A stretch of DNA of 64,000 bases, from the NCBI GenBank assembly GCA_021464415.1, contig JAKCWG010000423.1, positions 1 to 64,000 on the forward strand, given 5' to 3'. Below, piece after piece: positions 10,261 through 23,429 of the stretch. The translations under genes were made by a program, and so were the position numbers. Origin of the DNA: Lonicera japonica (taxonomy: Eukaryota; Streptophyta; Magnoliopsida; Dipsacales; Caprifoliaceae). A model generated the notes under the pieces. That model made no database searches. It was not told where the DNA came from and saw nothing but the letters and a program-made list of their open reading frames with translations. The stretch's first letter is position 1. Each line of letters opens with the position of its first letter.

Positions 10261-13200
10261 TCATAAGTTACCGGGCGATTGAGGTTTATTATTCTAACAA
10301 ACATAAGGGTTCAAATGTCATTATTTACACCAAAATAATATTTTTTTGTGAGATTAAAACAAACAATGGCTAAATCATCATATCAACAACCTCACACGGC
10401 TTTTATAATAAATGAAAATCCATTCTAGCTTTATGTAATAGTTAATCCTTTTTCAAGCGGTCTTTAATTTTGTGTCTCGTGTAATCGGGTTGCTTATTGT
10501 TTAGCTGGTCATGTATTTTTTTTATTCACATTTAGAAACTTGTGACTTTTTATTCCTAAATTAATTATTAGACCTTGAATCCCTTGATTAATTAATATTC
10601 TCGCATTCCTAGCGACATTTAAAGATTTTTGATTTTTTTTTCTGAAGAAAAATATTATAGCAAAAGTATGCATAGGAAAAAATGTTAAATACACCTCATG
10701 TTAAAATAGTGGAGATAGGTTTCATTTCTCCACCATTTAACTAGTTTCGAACCATGGGTAATTCGTTTTTCTTCTCCTTTTTTGGTGGTAAAATACTAAG
10801 GGTTTATTTGATAATAACATGAAAAAAAGAAAAAAATTAATTAATTTTTGTGAGAAGTTGGAAAATAAATTAAGACATGTGGTGATATGTCTTTTCACTT
10901 TGTGACTTTTTTCATGAAGAAATTTTTTTCTTTTACAAAAAATAATAAAAGAGAGAAGACATCTACTCAAAAAAATGATAATGAAATGAAAAACATCTCA
11001 TCACATGGCTCAACTTATTTTTTCATCTTCTTACTCAAATTAAGTGTTTTTTTTTCATATTGTTAGCAAATGGAGCCGAAATTTATCAATGTACCACTTA
11101 TATAAAAAAAAAATAGGAATGGCCATTTGGGAGGTTCCTTTCCCTGCAATAGAATTTATAAAGTTTGTTTCTTTAGGCTTTGAAATAGACATGGAGTTGT
11201 TAATTAAGAAAGTAAATAAATGGAATGCAATAAAATAGAAAGAAATGAGTTTAATTTTATTATTATTTTGATAGTTAAGAATAAAAAAGAAACGAGTGAA
11301 AATAACTCTTCTTCGAATAGAAATAAGGGGGAAAAAGGAGGGGACAAAATGTATATTGGTAACTAATTATAGTTAAATTTACAATAGGGTAAATAATTTA
11401 TCAAAACCTTTTCATTTCTCTCTGGATCCTTCTACTATTGAAAGTAAACAAAATAAAGGAATACGAAGGATTAGCAATTTATTTATTTATTTTAAAAAAA
11501 GAAAGAAAGTCCAAATCTCTTACTTTAACTATAAACAACGAAACCCCCCCCCCCCCTCTCTCTCTCTTAACACACATCCCAGTCTTTTGAGTGCCACCTT
11601 TCCCAACTAAGCAAAATCCCACTCCTTTTGCTTTCTTTTCAATTCCCCTTATAACATCATTTCTTTATTTCCTTTCCTTCTCATTTTCTCAATTCAAACA
11701 GATCATAAGATTGATATATATTCCATTTGATTTGATTTGCTTTTGCCAAAAATCTATTTTTTAGAAGGTATACAAAAAGGAGATATATCTTATATTTGCA
11801 ATTGTCGAGACTCAACATTCTTCGCCACTCAAACAAACATCTATTAAATATTTCATGTGTGTGGGTTTCTTCTAATGAATTAAGAAAATAATTTGATAAC
11901 TACTCTTTTAAGCTTTATTTGACCATGTCATACATGACGTGTGTACACGCATTATTTATTTTAAAATAAAAAAAATTGTAATAGTTGAAATAGTAGCACA
12001 ATGGTAAGATTTTTTGTATTGTAAATTAGGGGTGACAGGTTCAGGCATTGTTAGATAAAAATTTTAGTCTTAAAACAAATAAATGAAGGGGTAAAATTGA
12101 GAATACCTAAAATGGTGTCATATCCATCAACCCAAATTTGCTTTTAATAGTAACTAGACATCTAAGTGCATGCGATGCGTGTCAACATAAATTAGAAATT
12201 ATTTAATAAATGTACGTTTAAATAGTTTAGTGCTTAAGTGTTTTTCTTTATAACCTAGAGATCAATTGTTCAAATCCTAATGTGCAACTCATTCTTTTAT
12301 TGGGCAAAAGATAAATGTAGGGGCAAAATAGACAACACAAAATATTGGTATCAAAACTGAATGTGAGGACTTGGTTTTTATATAAACTACAAGTGGTGGC
12401 ACACGCAAATGCGTGCTAGTAGTATAAAGTATACGAAGGTTAGTATAGTCGACAGTCCTTAAGAGATCGACTCCAAATATACACTAGACACGAGCGTGTA
12501 CACGTCTATTTTCTTTGCACACTCTTCATCTATTCTAAAATAAAGATTGTGATTGGCTTAGCTGATAAGCCTCGGTTTATTAACAAAGATGTCTAGGATT
12601 TAAGCCCTAGGACTTATATTTTTAAATAAAATTATAAAAATAATCATACTAAGGATAAAATTGGAAAACCATTAATTTGATAGATCTCTTGGCTTTCTTT
12701 ATTAATATAGATATATAAAGTACACAAATGCATATTAAAAGAATTGTAATATCCAAAATTGATACATTTTTAAATTGTTGTTTCATAAAAAAAAAATTAA
12801 AAAAAAATCGTTGAAAGACACAAAAATGAAACAAAGAAAGAAAGAAAGAAACTAAAAAATATATGAAGTGGAGAAAATGGGACATTTAGAATTAGTGGGA
12901 GTTTGGAGTTATAGTTTTGGACTTTTGGGGTCATATAAATTATAATTATACCAAACATGTTTCTATGTTAAATAAATAATGAAGGGTATATTATGGAATA
13001 TATAAATGTTGGTGTCATAAACGACAATGAATGGTTCCCTTTCTAGTATAACTAGATTAATTTGCACATATGATTCGTGTGTATTTGGTATGTATAAATT
13101 TTGATAGATAATTTTTAACAAAAAAGATGAACGGGTTGGTGGTTAATAATAAGTACATCTTACTTAGAAGTTGGAGGTCCATTTTTAAAATTTGCTATAA

Positions 13201-15112
13201 TTATCTTTATTTTATTGAAAAATAATTTTATGGGTAAAACAATCATCATAAAAGTAGGACACAACTTCATTTGGCAGTTAAAATTTGTCCTTACTTTATA
13301 TAATAGTATAAATGGAGATACAGTAGCCACAAAAACACACACAATGTGTGTTTACGCTTGATAAATCTATGTTAGATAACACGATCGATTAGTTAGATAA
13401 GACGATACGAATCGATACAAAATTATAAGTTAATGGGTCGGTCATTAATAAATTCAGGTGGTTATCGAGTTCACATGTTAGACATGAAATGATAACAAAT
13501 TGGTTGCGAGTTGACCCTTAACGAATTCAGGTGTCTTGTTAGAATGGTTAAACTTGTTAAATGTTTAAATAAAAGTAAAAACTTGTTAGATGTTTAATAA
13601 AATTTTATAATATATAAATATTTATCCCTAATTCATATATTTTATTTTTTTTAGTTTTTTATCCATCTTATTTCTATTGCAAATTTCTTAGAATTTGTTA
13701 TTTTATTTATCTTTTCTAAAGTTTATATCCTTAACAAGTCGTGTCTGGTCACCCGATAACGTAACAGATTGTATATGAATTCCCAAAACTCACTCAATAA
13801 CTTATCAGGTCGTGTTCAGGTGGAGGCAAAATATACTCGCATTCGTCAAGACTTGACAGACACAAAACCAACTCGAACCGATCTGTTACCTGGTCTAAAA
13901 AGAATAAATAAAATTAGGCAATTTAATGGTTAAGATCATCTTAAAGTTATTAAAAAATCATGAGTTCAAATCTTAGCATATATTTATGTTTTTTAACATT
14001 AATGGCAAAATTGGTGTCATCGCCAAATCTATATGGTTCTAGTTTATATACACACACATATATATATGTCTAACACAAACTATACGTAATGCCTCACGTA
14101 GCTTAGTGGTTAAAGATAATCTCAAGTAATTAAGTAGTTAAGATAATCTCAAGTAACCAAGAAAATGAATACATGTAATAAATTCTTTTTCAATAAACAC
14201 ATACAAAAGAAATACATAGCTTTGGTAGGATTTAATTTTGTTCGATTCGTTTATGCAAGTCGAAAATCTAAAACCGAACCTATTTAGTTTCTTCATTTCT
14301 GTTTTTTCTTGATTGGATTGGGTGGTTTTTGGATATGTTGCATAGCATTACTAATAACAAAGGAGTTGAGGTTTCAAATCTTGGCGTCAAAACATATTTT
14401 TACAATGTTACTTATAATAATGACAAAAGTGGAAAATCACCAAAAATTGGTCTTATCACCAAATCCAATGGCTCCCTGTTTACCAGGAAATGCTCTTGCA
14501 AGGATAAATCTATCATTGTAACTTAAAAAAGACAACAAATTTTCAAGAGATATAAAGCAAGAAGAAGGTTATTAGTAGGTTTTAAAATTACAAAATTACC
14601 CTTCACACTTGAAAAATGTAATAAAATTATTGCTTAAACAGGAGCTTGAACAAATGACCATAAAATTTAAGAAAATATGTTATTTCCGCTGTCACTTACT
14701 TTGTTTTAAAATTTTACACATAATATAAAAATAAGGAAAGAGATTCGACAAAAATAAGGAAAGTATGAAAAGTTCCAAAAATTGATATTTGCCAACTTTT
14801 GTTATTTGGGCCATTTCTAATCAAAATCGTCTGAGCTCTAAGCCCATGTCACTCAGACTCCATTGTCATCAAATGAGAAAAAGACAATAAAAAAAAGAAG
14901 AATCCCTCTATGAGATTGCAATTCAAATCCTGTACCAAATATACATACAAGAAATTAGATGATCATCTACTAGATAAAATGATCAACAAGACATGGATTC
15001 AACTAGTATGGCAGAAGGATTGCACCGCCACAATGAAATCCATGATTGAAAAATAGAAGAATAAAAAGTAAGAGTAAGTGTCTATTTTTAAGGATTATGA
15101 AACAAACACTAA
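10261..15112. other. AT-rich spacer between MAPKKK and kinesin genes
   Basis: No credible gene. It contains a poly-C/CT tract (11545-11568) and several repeat ends with TAGA followed by a GCGTGT motif (11936, 12150, 12395, 12484, 13049), interspersed with box-B-like TTCAAATC segments (12269, 13970). These look like fragments of small Helitron- or SINE-like repeats. The short frames here have no recognisable homology. Confidence 0.5.
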
Positions 15113-18100
15113 TCAAGAAGCCAAGAATGACTTCCTACCACTTTTCATGCCTCTCATCTTGAGTGGGCTCCACACTAACTGTTTCCGTTGCAACGCCACA
15201 ACCGTGGGATGTTTCGGCTTCCAAGAACCTGGCGCCTGCGAAGAAGGTGGACTCCCCATGAACTTGCTGCTCCTCCTCGGGCCCACCGGTGTTGCCTCAA
15301 CCAATGGCCGTGATTTCTCCTTCCATATTGGTAATGGTGATGCGACCGTGGATCTACGCTGCACCCTTTGCGGGTCCCACCCGAATGATTGCCGGCTGAT
15401 CGAACGGTCATAGCTAAATCGATTAGTGGAGCCTTTTAGTGGGGTAGTCATGTTTGAGCACATCCTTTGCGGGTCCCACCCGAATGATTGCCGGCTGATG
15501 TGACGGTCATAGCTAAACCGATTACTGGAACCACTTAGTGGGGTGGTCATATTGGGATTCATGGTTGCGATCGAGGCTCGTCTTTTAGGCTGAGTTGTTT
15601 GAGTGGATTTAACGGCGATTGAACACCTTCTTGGCTTGAAAAGTGACTTCGATTTATTTGCAGCTGTTGATGATGCTCTTTGTTGATTTTCTTTGTTGAA
15701 TGTTGTAGTAGTAAGAGGTAGAAATGAAGTTCTTGATTTGTTGTGTGAGGGAATAATTGGAGATGGTGGTGGAGGTAAAAAGTTGGTGATTCTTCTCAGA
15801 GGAGACCGGAGTTTTGAAGGAGCCAGTGGTGGTCTTTTCTCTATTACTGTGTTGTTTTGTTGCTGCTTATTATTAAGAGAAGATTGAGCAGAAACAGCAG
15901 CTAAAGCTCTGCTTTCTTGCTTTTGCCTAGTTCTCCTCTCCTCTGCTAATTGGTTCTCGAGATCTCGAACCTGTTGAGAAAATTTGATTAGAAAATGGTA
16001 ATCAAGTTAGGATTGAGGTCTAGCAACATGCCAACACAACTCAAACATGAACAAGAGATGTAAGCAAGTTTAGATTAAGCCTCAAGGGTTCGGCTCATTA
16101 GTGTACTGACCCGTTAAACTGGGGATAGCAACCCGACAAGCAGGTTCCCGACTAGACCAAACGAAATGACTTAGGTTTGGGTAGTAGTAGTAGTAGTACT
16201 GTTTAGTAACGAGGAATGTTTGGGTTCAAACATATTTAGCCCATTTGACCTGGCCCGGCACGACGTATATATATTATATACATATAATAGTCGGGTTTGG
16301 GTATTACTATTACTATTTTGTAAATGTGAGAAGTTGGGTTCCAATAAATTTTGACCATTTCACCTGGCCCAGCCCAGCGCGAAAGTATATAAAAAAGTCT
16401 GGTTTGGCTAGTACTGTTGTAAATGGGGAGGGCTCGGGTTCAAATAGATTTAGCCCATTTGACCTGTGTTGGTTCAACGTGAATATATGTGTGAATATAT
16501 GTATGTATATATATATATTAAAATACCCCTCTAATACCATTTAATTACAATGGGTTTGGGCAGAGTGGGTTCAAGTCAAGGCATATAATAAACGGGGCAG
16601 GTTTTCCAAAATAAATCCGCTTCGTGGGCGGCATTATTTTAACAGGTCAGGTTTGGAATTTGGCCAAATCCAAACTGTTTGCCAGCCCTTCGTTAAACTG
16701 AACAACAGGTTATGCAAACACAACACGAACCCGGACCTAAATTGGTTGGGTATGGATGAGCCCCATTTCAACAAGACTTGACTAAGATCTGACACAAACC
16801 ATTGTGAACCCTAATTAAAGTCAAACAACTAATCAAATTTCAACTACCAAATTTCAAATGCCAATTGAAAAGAGGGAACACCCCCAAATGAGTGTTATGA
16901 AGTAGCTTTAAAAACTCAAGGTTATCACGGGCATATTACCTTCTCTTGCAAATTTCTGCAGATGTGTTCTCTGGCAACAAACCTTAATTGCAAAGACTGC
17001 AAAGCATCCTGCAGTTTCTTTGTCTCCTTCTCATCATGCTTTGCCTTTTCGGCCTGTTTTTACAAATAACGTGTACATATATACCACTTTCAAGAGTTGT
17101 TTAATCATAAATTGAATATGTAATCGGAATAAGTTTCTTTTGTGCAAAATTACCAGTTGCTTGTACTTGAAAAGGTCTGTTGTGTCTGTCTGTTTGCGAG
17201 CAGGGCCATGTTCAATTCCTCGTACACGACTTGCAAAGTTCAGTGAGCAAAGGGTTTCACCAAAGTCATCCGCACTCGGGCTGATCTGGACAAACATGAG
17301 GGTCTTGCAATCTCCTCCTGCATTTACATGTCCCAGTTTAGTTTACTCAAAGGGTTTAGGCATAACACATAAAATATATATAAAGCCAGTTCGGTTAAAG
17401 ACATTCTAATTTATAAGTTTATTATTGATGAATTGTGAGCTTGTCCATTTCAATATATATTTATGGTGTGTTGTTTCTCCCAAAAATTATGTAGGTTGTG
17501 AATTACAGGTATTTCTACAAAATTTCTTATTTAATTTCTCAATAATTAACTTTAACTTTTTATATTTGTTAACGCCTGCAACCAAAACTAACAATAGATG
17601 ATATGTGAATCAAATAGCTTCAAATAGTCCAAAGAAGCTCACCTAGAGAGCTCTGCAGAATATGAGTTAGCTTTGAATTCCTGGTTAGACAAGACGAAAA
17701 GAAACAAATAAGGCGATAGTACATTACAACGAAAGAGAGTAGATATATATAGAGAGAGATATGCCTGTAAGGAACGTGAGCAGTCTTAGATGCAAGAGCA
17801 GAGATAACATCCCCAAGTGCTGACAATGATTTGTTAATAAACTGAGACTCTTTCAACCTTTCACCTTCAACTTCAATCTTCCCCACACGCTCACTTCCAG
17901 CCAAATCTACCAGCCAAAGGTGGCTCCTTGTTCTCTGCCTATTTATCAAATTTACCCCCGTAACAGTCACTCGTACCAAACTGCAAGAAAATAGAATATT
18001 TTTGTCATCATCATCACAAGTGAATTGACTAAAAACCAATTGGGTTTTTGCGACTCATATAAAACACATATTGATGGCAGTTCATAATTTCTTTAAAATC

Positions 18101-21100
18101 GTGTTTAGCTTCAGCATTCAGTGAAATGGATATAACAAAAAATGCAACGTAGACCAAAATGGCTGACAATTTACCAGTGAGAACGGCTGCTAAGCTCATT
18201 AGCATTAGTAGATCCAACAGATCTGGCTCGACTTCCACGCTTGAGCAGTTCCCAAACTTCATTGGTACCATATACACGGTCTTCAACGAGTCCCGGAACT
18301 TCTTGGGTTCCTTCTGCTGATTGCTTTATTTCCAGCCTTTATTCACATATATAAATCATTATCAAGTATTCAATCTCATGCAAAACTGAAGCAAACTAGT
18401 TGAATTTTTTTTTTCTTGAAACTTTTTATGACAACTGACAATCTAGCCACTTCTAAAACTTTTACAGGCACCCACATGTTTGGCTCCATTTCCACTGGAC
18501 TATGGGAACTACTGTCTCTAAAATGCTCCAAGTCCATCACCTTTGCTGAAGGGGAAGGTACATTGTAGTTTTAGATGACAGAGATAAATTATCTCACTCA
18601 ATGTGAATGAAAGAGCTCAATCTATAATAGCATGGTGTAATCAGTATCAGAGAAAACAAAAATTGGTTGTTGATATTTAGAAGCAAGTCAAGTCATGGCT
18701 TTTTTTTTTTTGGGTGGGGGGGGGTTGTAAACAATAATTGTCAACACCTAAAGACCTTGAAGTTGTACTAAATATGTTAACATTTAAAAGTGCGGATTTG
18801 TTGGTTATCTTCTCCTACTCCACTGTACTGATTATGAATAGATTCTATTGCAATTGTATCTGAAGTCATGACTTAAAATTCAAAAACCTATTCAACCAAA
18901 AACTAAAGCTAAAGAGAGCTTACTTTTTAGCAGGTTGGTCCGGGTTCTCAGCCAGTAGGTCCCTTATCTTTTCATTGTAAACCTCCAACATACTTACACA
19001 CAGTTCATATCTTGTAACGCTACTCCTTTCATTTGATATCTTGAACAATTCCTCCAAGGTCCGGTAATTAACTCCCCTATTTTCAGGGGTCCCTTCCATT
19101 GTAAACGTCTTACCAGTCCCCGTTTGCCCGTAGGCAAATATACACACATTGTATCCATCCAACACAGAGGTCACTATGGGCAATGTTTGAACGAAAACAG
19201 CCTCTGCAAAATTAGGGGTCTTAATATGAGAAAATTATATATTTTAAGAACATCAATCTTAAAAGAGGAAGACCAAAAATGGTTGGATTTTCTGAGTTAC
19301 CTTGGTTGTGTTCGGGTCTAAATACATGATCAAACTTAAATTGCTTTCGGGAAGAATCAGTGCCAATGATCTGTAGCTCATTTTCTTGACAAGATTCAAA
19401 ATCAACAATTGAGGTGGACCCTTTGGCAATTTCATCTTCATTTAATGGTCTACATCTACAAAAGACCCTGATGTTGCCTTTAAGTTCAATCACTTCATTA
19501 TAGAGCCGCTTCCTTGCATTGGACTCTTCAAGGTACTTCTTTTTCAAAAGTTCATGTTCAACACCTTATACACCCAAAAAGGCAAGAATAAATAAGCAAA
19601 ATTAGAACTCACAAACTAAGCAATCAGAACAAAGAAAGCGGTAAAGGAACGTACTAAGACCCTGAAGAGCATTGAAAACTTCAGAGCCGGGGAAAGATTC
19701 CACAGTCATGCCTTTCACTTCATTGCACAAAACTTTATGATCTTTCCTCAATGTCTGAAATGAAAGGACCAATTAGAGACATTTACAAACAGATGCAAAC
19801 CAAATTTGTCCTTATAATAATGAATATTTTCCAGAACAGAATTATTAGCAAAACTTTTACCTGTACTTTGTTGCTCAAGTCCTCAATTTTGTTCAGAATT
19901 GGAAGAGTTCTCTCTTGATCGGAAGAAACTTCTGGGCTATCAATTGACACATTACTATCACCCGTCAAATCGCTTTGCTGCTCAACTTGTTCTGAAACAA
20001 AAGTCTCAAATTAATACAGACATCAGAAAAAGCAATAGAAATCAGTGAATCAGTAACCCTCTAATTTCCCAATTTAGATGCTGAGTAATTTTCAGCAAAG
20101 AAAAGCACTGCTCTACTTGTTCTCAAATGGTTCATTATTCAAGACAAAGAACACAAAGCTTCACTCAATTTACCCTACTCTTAAGATACTATAACTTTGC
20201 TAAAATCTTTAATTATGGTACATTAATTTCCTTATTTTTCACTGCAAATAAACAGAGAACTAAATCAGGGAGAAAAAAAGGAAAAAAATAAATCTGGTTC
20301 CTGAGATAGACATTTTAAAGGATGTGGTCCGCCAGTCCCTCACATATACACAGATACTGTATTTGCATCACACACAGATACATATATACTATGTAATTAA
20401 GTTATTGCAAGATACTGTGAAGCCAATACGCAAACAGTGTGAGACAAGTATACTGTGAGGCAGATACTAGGAACACTGTGAAACAAATACACATATATTG
20501 TCATTGGCGTAGTCAGAAAATTTTGTCAGCACAATCCAGTAACAACTTTAAATGTATCTATATCACTCAAAATGCATTAGGGTTCCAATTTGGAAGAGTT
20601 TACTAAGAAAAATGTGATTGGGTTACATACTTTTTTATTTCTTTTATAATTTGACACCACTATTAACTATTTTTTCTAAATTTAAGTGGTGTCAATTATA
20701 CACACTAGCTCAAATTTATCCAAAATATACCATATTTATACGTATATATAAATATTAAGAGCGGTCACTAGACCCCACAACACTATGGTCGGCCATGCCC
20801 CAAGTGTGAGGCAGATACTGAGCGAGAGACTGATATTTTGACACGGCTAAACAATATTTGCAAGAGACCGCATCCTTCAAAATTTTCATCTGACCAGATC
20901 CTAAAAGCCCCCCAAAAAAATTCTTATATGTAAATTCAAACTATATGCAAGAAAACTATTTCTTAATTTCGAGGGGAAAAATCAAAACCCCAAAGAAAAT
21001 CACATACCTGATTCACAATTCGGAGTTTCTAGGGTTTGATCTGAAACAAAATTAAGAAGCTTCTTCTAATCAACAACATTTCAAAATTCCCCCAAATTAT

Positions 21101-21248
21101 AGAAAGTGACTACACAAACTCGAACTAGGATACAAGAATATTACGAAAAACAACACAATTTCATCACTTAAATCGATTGAGATTGAGAGTAAATGCACTA
21201 AAAAAATTCAAAAATGCTACAGATCTATGAGAGTTGTGTACCTTCCAT
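15113..21248 (-). CDS. KIN14: KIN-14 family kinesin (At5g27550-like), complete
   Basis: Microtubule motor of the KIN-14 class, which is typically minus-end directed. Exons: 21248-21242, 21040-21008, 19991-19861, 19754-19655, 19564-19301, 19203-18924, 18336-18175, 17980-17765, 17680-17643, 17317-17154, 17053-16940, 15970-15113. They total 2367 nt, giving exactly 788 aa. The first exon codes only the start and two codons (MED across the junction). Motor domain about 120-460: [10 protein letters not shown] (121-130), P-loop GQTGTGKT (204-211), switch I NELSSRSH (about 318-325), switch II DLAGSER (351-357). A coiled-coil-like segment (about 465-530) and a basic, proline-rich tail follow. The C-terminus [18 protein letters not shown] is conserved in this subgroup. 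All introns are GT-AG except intron 8, which begins GC. A 33-residue tandem duplication sits in the tail. It looks functional. Confidence 0.93.
15365..15553 (-). repeat. In-frame 33-codon tandem duplication in kinesin tail
   Basis: Residues about 643-675 and 676-705 both begin NMTTPL, contain NRFSYDR and [12 protein letters not shown], and differ at only a few positions. The DNA copies are 99 bp apart and also nearly identical, so the duplication is fairly recent. Confidence 0.9.
16165..16510. repeat. Minisatellite in kinesin intron 11
   Basis: Three diverged copies of a ~115-bp unit: GGTTTGGGTA plus TAG/TAC triplets, then GGGTTCAAATAGATTTAGCC and CATTTGACCTGGCCC, then a TA-rich spacer. It lies within the 969-bp intron between exons 11 and 12. 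Confidence 0.7.
20293..20911. mobile_element. MITE with nested insertion in kinesin intron 2
   Basis: TTTTAAAGGATGTGGTC (about 20312) is inverted as GACCGCATCCTTCAAAA (about 20868-20884). Outer weaker matches (ATCTGGT and ACCAGAT) suggest the ends. The segment GTGAGGCAGATACT occurs on both sides of a central AT-rich block, consistent with a second element inserted inside. Boundaries are approximate. Confidence 0.5.
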
Positions 21249-21420
21249 GACCAACAATTGTTAACGATGTTGCGAAATCTTCTTTCTCTGGGCTTCGAAT
21301 TTGAAAGAGAAAGAGAGAGTAAGCGAGATCAAGAACTTGAAAGCTAAAGTCTGAATTGTAGAGAGAGAGAGAGAGAGAGGGGGGAGAGAGAATGTGAACT
21401 GTAGAGAGAGAGAAGTTTCA
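21249..21420 (-). promoter_or_regulatory. Kinesin 5' flank with GA microsatellite
   Basis: Upstream of the kinesin start. It contains a GA repeat (21361-21379) and further GAGA stretches, read as CT-rich leader on the gene strand. No TATA box can be assigned with confidence. Confidence 0.4.
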
Positions 21421-22200
21421 AATAATTTTTTGAATTAAAGAATCTAACGGATACATTTTCATTGTGAGGAGCGTTTTTGGATGACGGTCGTTTCAATAGC
21501 TAGTCGCAACTTGTTACTTTTGGGCGAATTATTTTATATTTTGGGTTTAATTTTTTGATTGTGTTATCGTGTATCATTGAGCACATGTTAACTATTGTTA
21601 TCGACTGATTGGGTTACGTATGTAGTTTAGGCCACTGTTAGTGTAAGATACGTTAGTGTGTGAGGAATATATGAAATATGCGAGATTATAAGTAAGGTCA
21701 TCCATGTGGTAAGAAGAGCGTAGGAATTGTATAAATAAAAGATGATATTGTGTATTGAGATTATGCGAAAAATAACATAATAAATTATATTTCTCTCTAT
21801 GTGTTTTCTTCTTCTTCATGAATTTCTATATCTAAATTCTAAATTCTCTTTTATCAATCTCTAATTCTTCCTTTTCAATTCTACTTTAATTACCGCTCAA
21901 TAATTCCAAGTGTTGGATCTGACAATTACTCAACTCGTAACATTAATAACCTATTTATAGCTAGAAAATGCTTAAATACATATGTAATAAGGTATAGATT
22001 CTTACAAGTGGAATTATTATTTCTATTAATAGCATGCTTAACATGTGTTTTTAATGCTTAAATTATTATTTTCTAATTTTTTTAATACATGCAAAAAACA
22101 ATAAGATAAAATTGGTGTTCAAGCTAGAGAGAGAGAAATAGGAGGATAGGTTTGTTAATTAGGTCAAGCAAGTCTAAAATTCGTTGCCAGCAAAATTAAG
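21421..22200. other. Spacer upstream of kinesin gene, no gene seen
   Basis: AT-rich sequence without recognisable coding or repeat features. Confidence 0.4.
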
Positions 22201-22201
22201 A

Positions 22202-22263
22202 ACTGAGTTTTCAGTGAGTTTAAGCTAATGTTACTGAGTTTTCAGTGAGTTTAAGCTAATGTT
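22202..22263. repeat. 31-bp tandem duplication
   Basis: Two identical copies of a unit starting ACTGAGTTTTCAGTGAG. The second copy runs into the left end of the hAT-like element. Confidence 0.85.
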
Positions 22264-22888
22264 CTAAAAGGGGACAAGCGGACGTAGGGCGGTCATAGAG
22301 TGCCTAGGCGCTCTAAGCGTTCACAGCGCCTAGGCAAGGGCCTAAATAGTCATTTTTATAATGTTTTAAATATAAATGTATATAACACTTGTATAATAAC
22401 AAAACAAGTGAAACATAGTCATTAAATCTACTATCTAAAACAAAATGGAGCCACATGTTGACATCCATTCGAAATTATCAATTTATTTGAAGCAATAATA
22501 AAAAAGAGTTAATGAAAAGAAAATGCAACAGTAAATGAAAAATAATAAAAAAGTTCAAGATAGGCTCGAGGAAATAAGGTAAAATGATAAGGTTATAATT
22601 AGCCAAAATTAGCTTTTCTTATTCTACGTCTTTTAAATATTGTGATTATTGACTAGGGTTCGGTTTTAATCGAAAAAATGAAATATGAGTTTACTTATGA
22701 TATTTGATAGATTGTATCCGTTTTCTTAAATAAATTTTATTTTTTTAAACCACGATAAGATGAGCCTAGCCCCTCTTAGTCCCGCCCAACCCGATTAAGC
22801 GCCCGCCTAATTTATCCCGCCACCTAAACACATGCCTAGGTATTAATCGGGGTGCTGAGCCCCGCCTAACTTGCCTTTTATAACACTA
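22257..22888. mobile_element. hAT-like MITE with GCCTAGGCG motifs
   Basis: Ends are TAATGTTCTAAAAGG and, inverted, TAGTGTTATAAAAGG. They are flanked by GTTTAAGC (22249-22256) and GTTTGAAC (22889-22896), an 8-bp duplication with 6/8 matches. The interior carries GCGCCTAGGC-type motifs common in such elements. Non-coding. Confidence 0.6.
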
Positions 22889-23429
22889 GTTTGAACCGGG
22901 CAAATGTGAATAAAACCATAAACCCAAATTAAATTTCAGCCTGAGCTTAAATTTCAAGTACTCAGTCCGAACTAAACTCGACCCACTTGTACTAAGTTGC
23001 ATGTGTCAATGTTTAATTTATTATACTATCCACTGTTGTGATGGTTTGAACCCGATCCCTATGCATTGTACCACTTTTAATCATTATTAGTGTCATGGTG
23101 GGATTTTATGCAATGGTATTTTAGAATTTGGATATTGTTTACAATGATTTAAAATTTTCATTGATACAAAGGTTTGTGGATATTTAGTAATTATTGTATA
23201 GTACTTTAGACCATGCTTATCAATTAAGCTCACCATATATATATACACACAAATTGATAATAAATTATGAGTTGAGTTTGAGCATATATGGTAAATTTTA
23301 TTTTGAGCAAAGTTCAGGCTTGAGTATTCTCAAAATAATTCAAGTTAAATATGAATAATACCAAACATGACTTATATAACTCAATTAACAAGCCTATATG
23401 AGAAGTGATGGCTTAAACTTTGCACCTTG
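22889..23429. other. Spacer between hAT-like element and LINE
   Basis: AT-rich, with a short TA repeat near 23237. Nothing further recognised. Confidence 0.4.

Noticed and set aside
14309..14526. 65-70-codon overlapping plus-strand frames
   Set aside because: Two frames open by chance in AT-rich spacer; no recognisable protein.
15078..15413. Plus-strand 111-codon frame
   Set aside because: Shadow of the kinesin tail exon on the opposite strand.
9428..21248. Functional pairing of the MAPKKK and kinesin genes (NACK-NPK1-like module)
   Set aside because: NPK1-type kinases partner with a different (KIN-7) kinesin class; this one is KIN-14, so adjacency is not evidence of a shared pathway.
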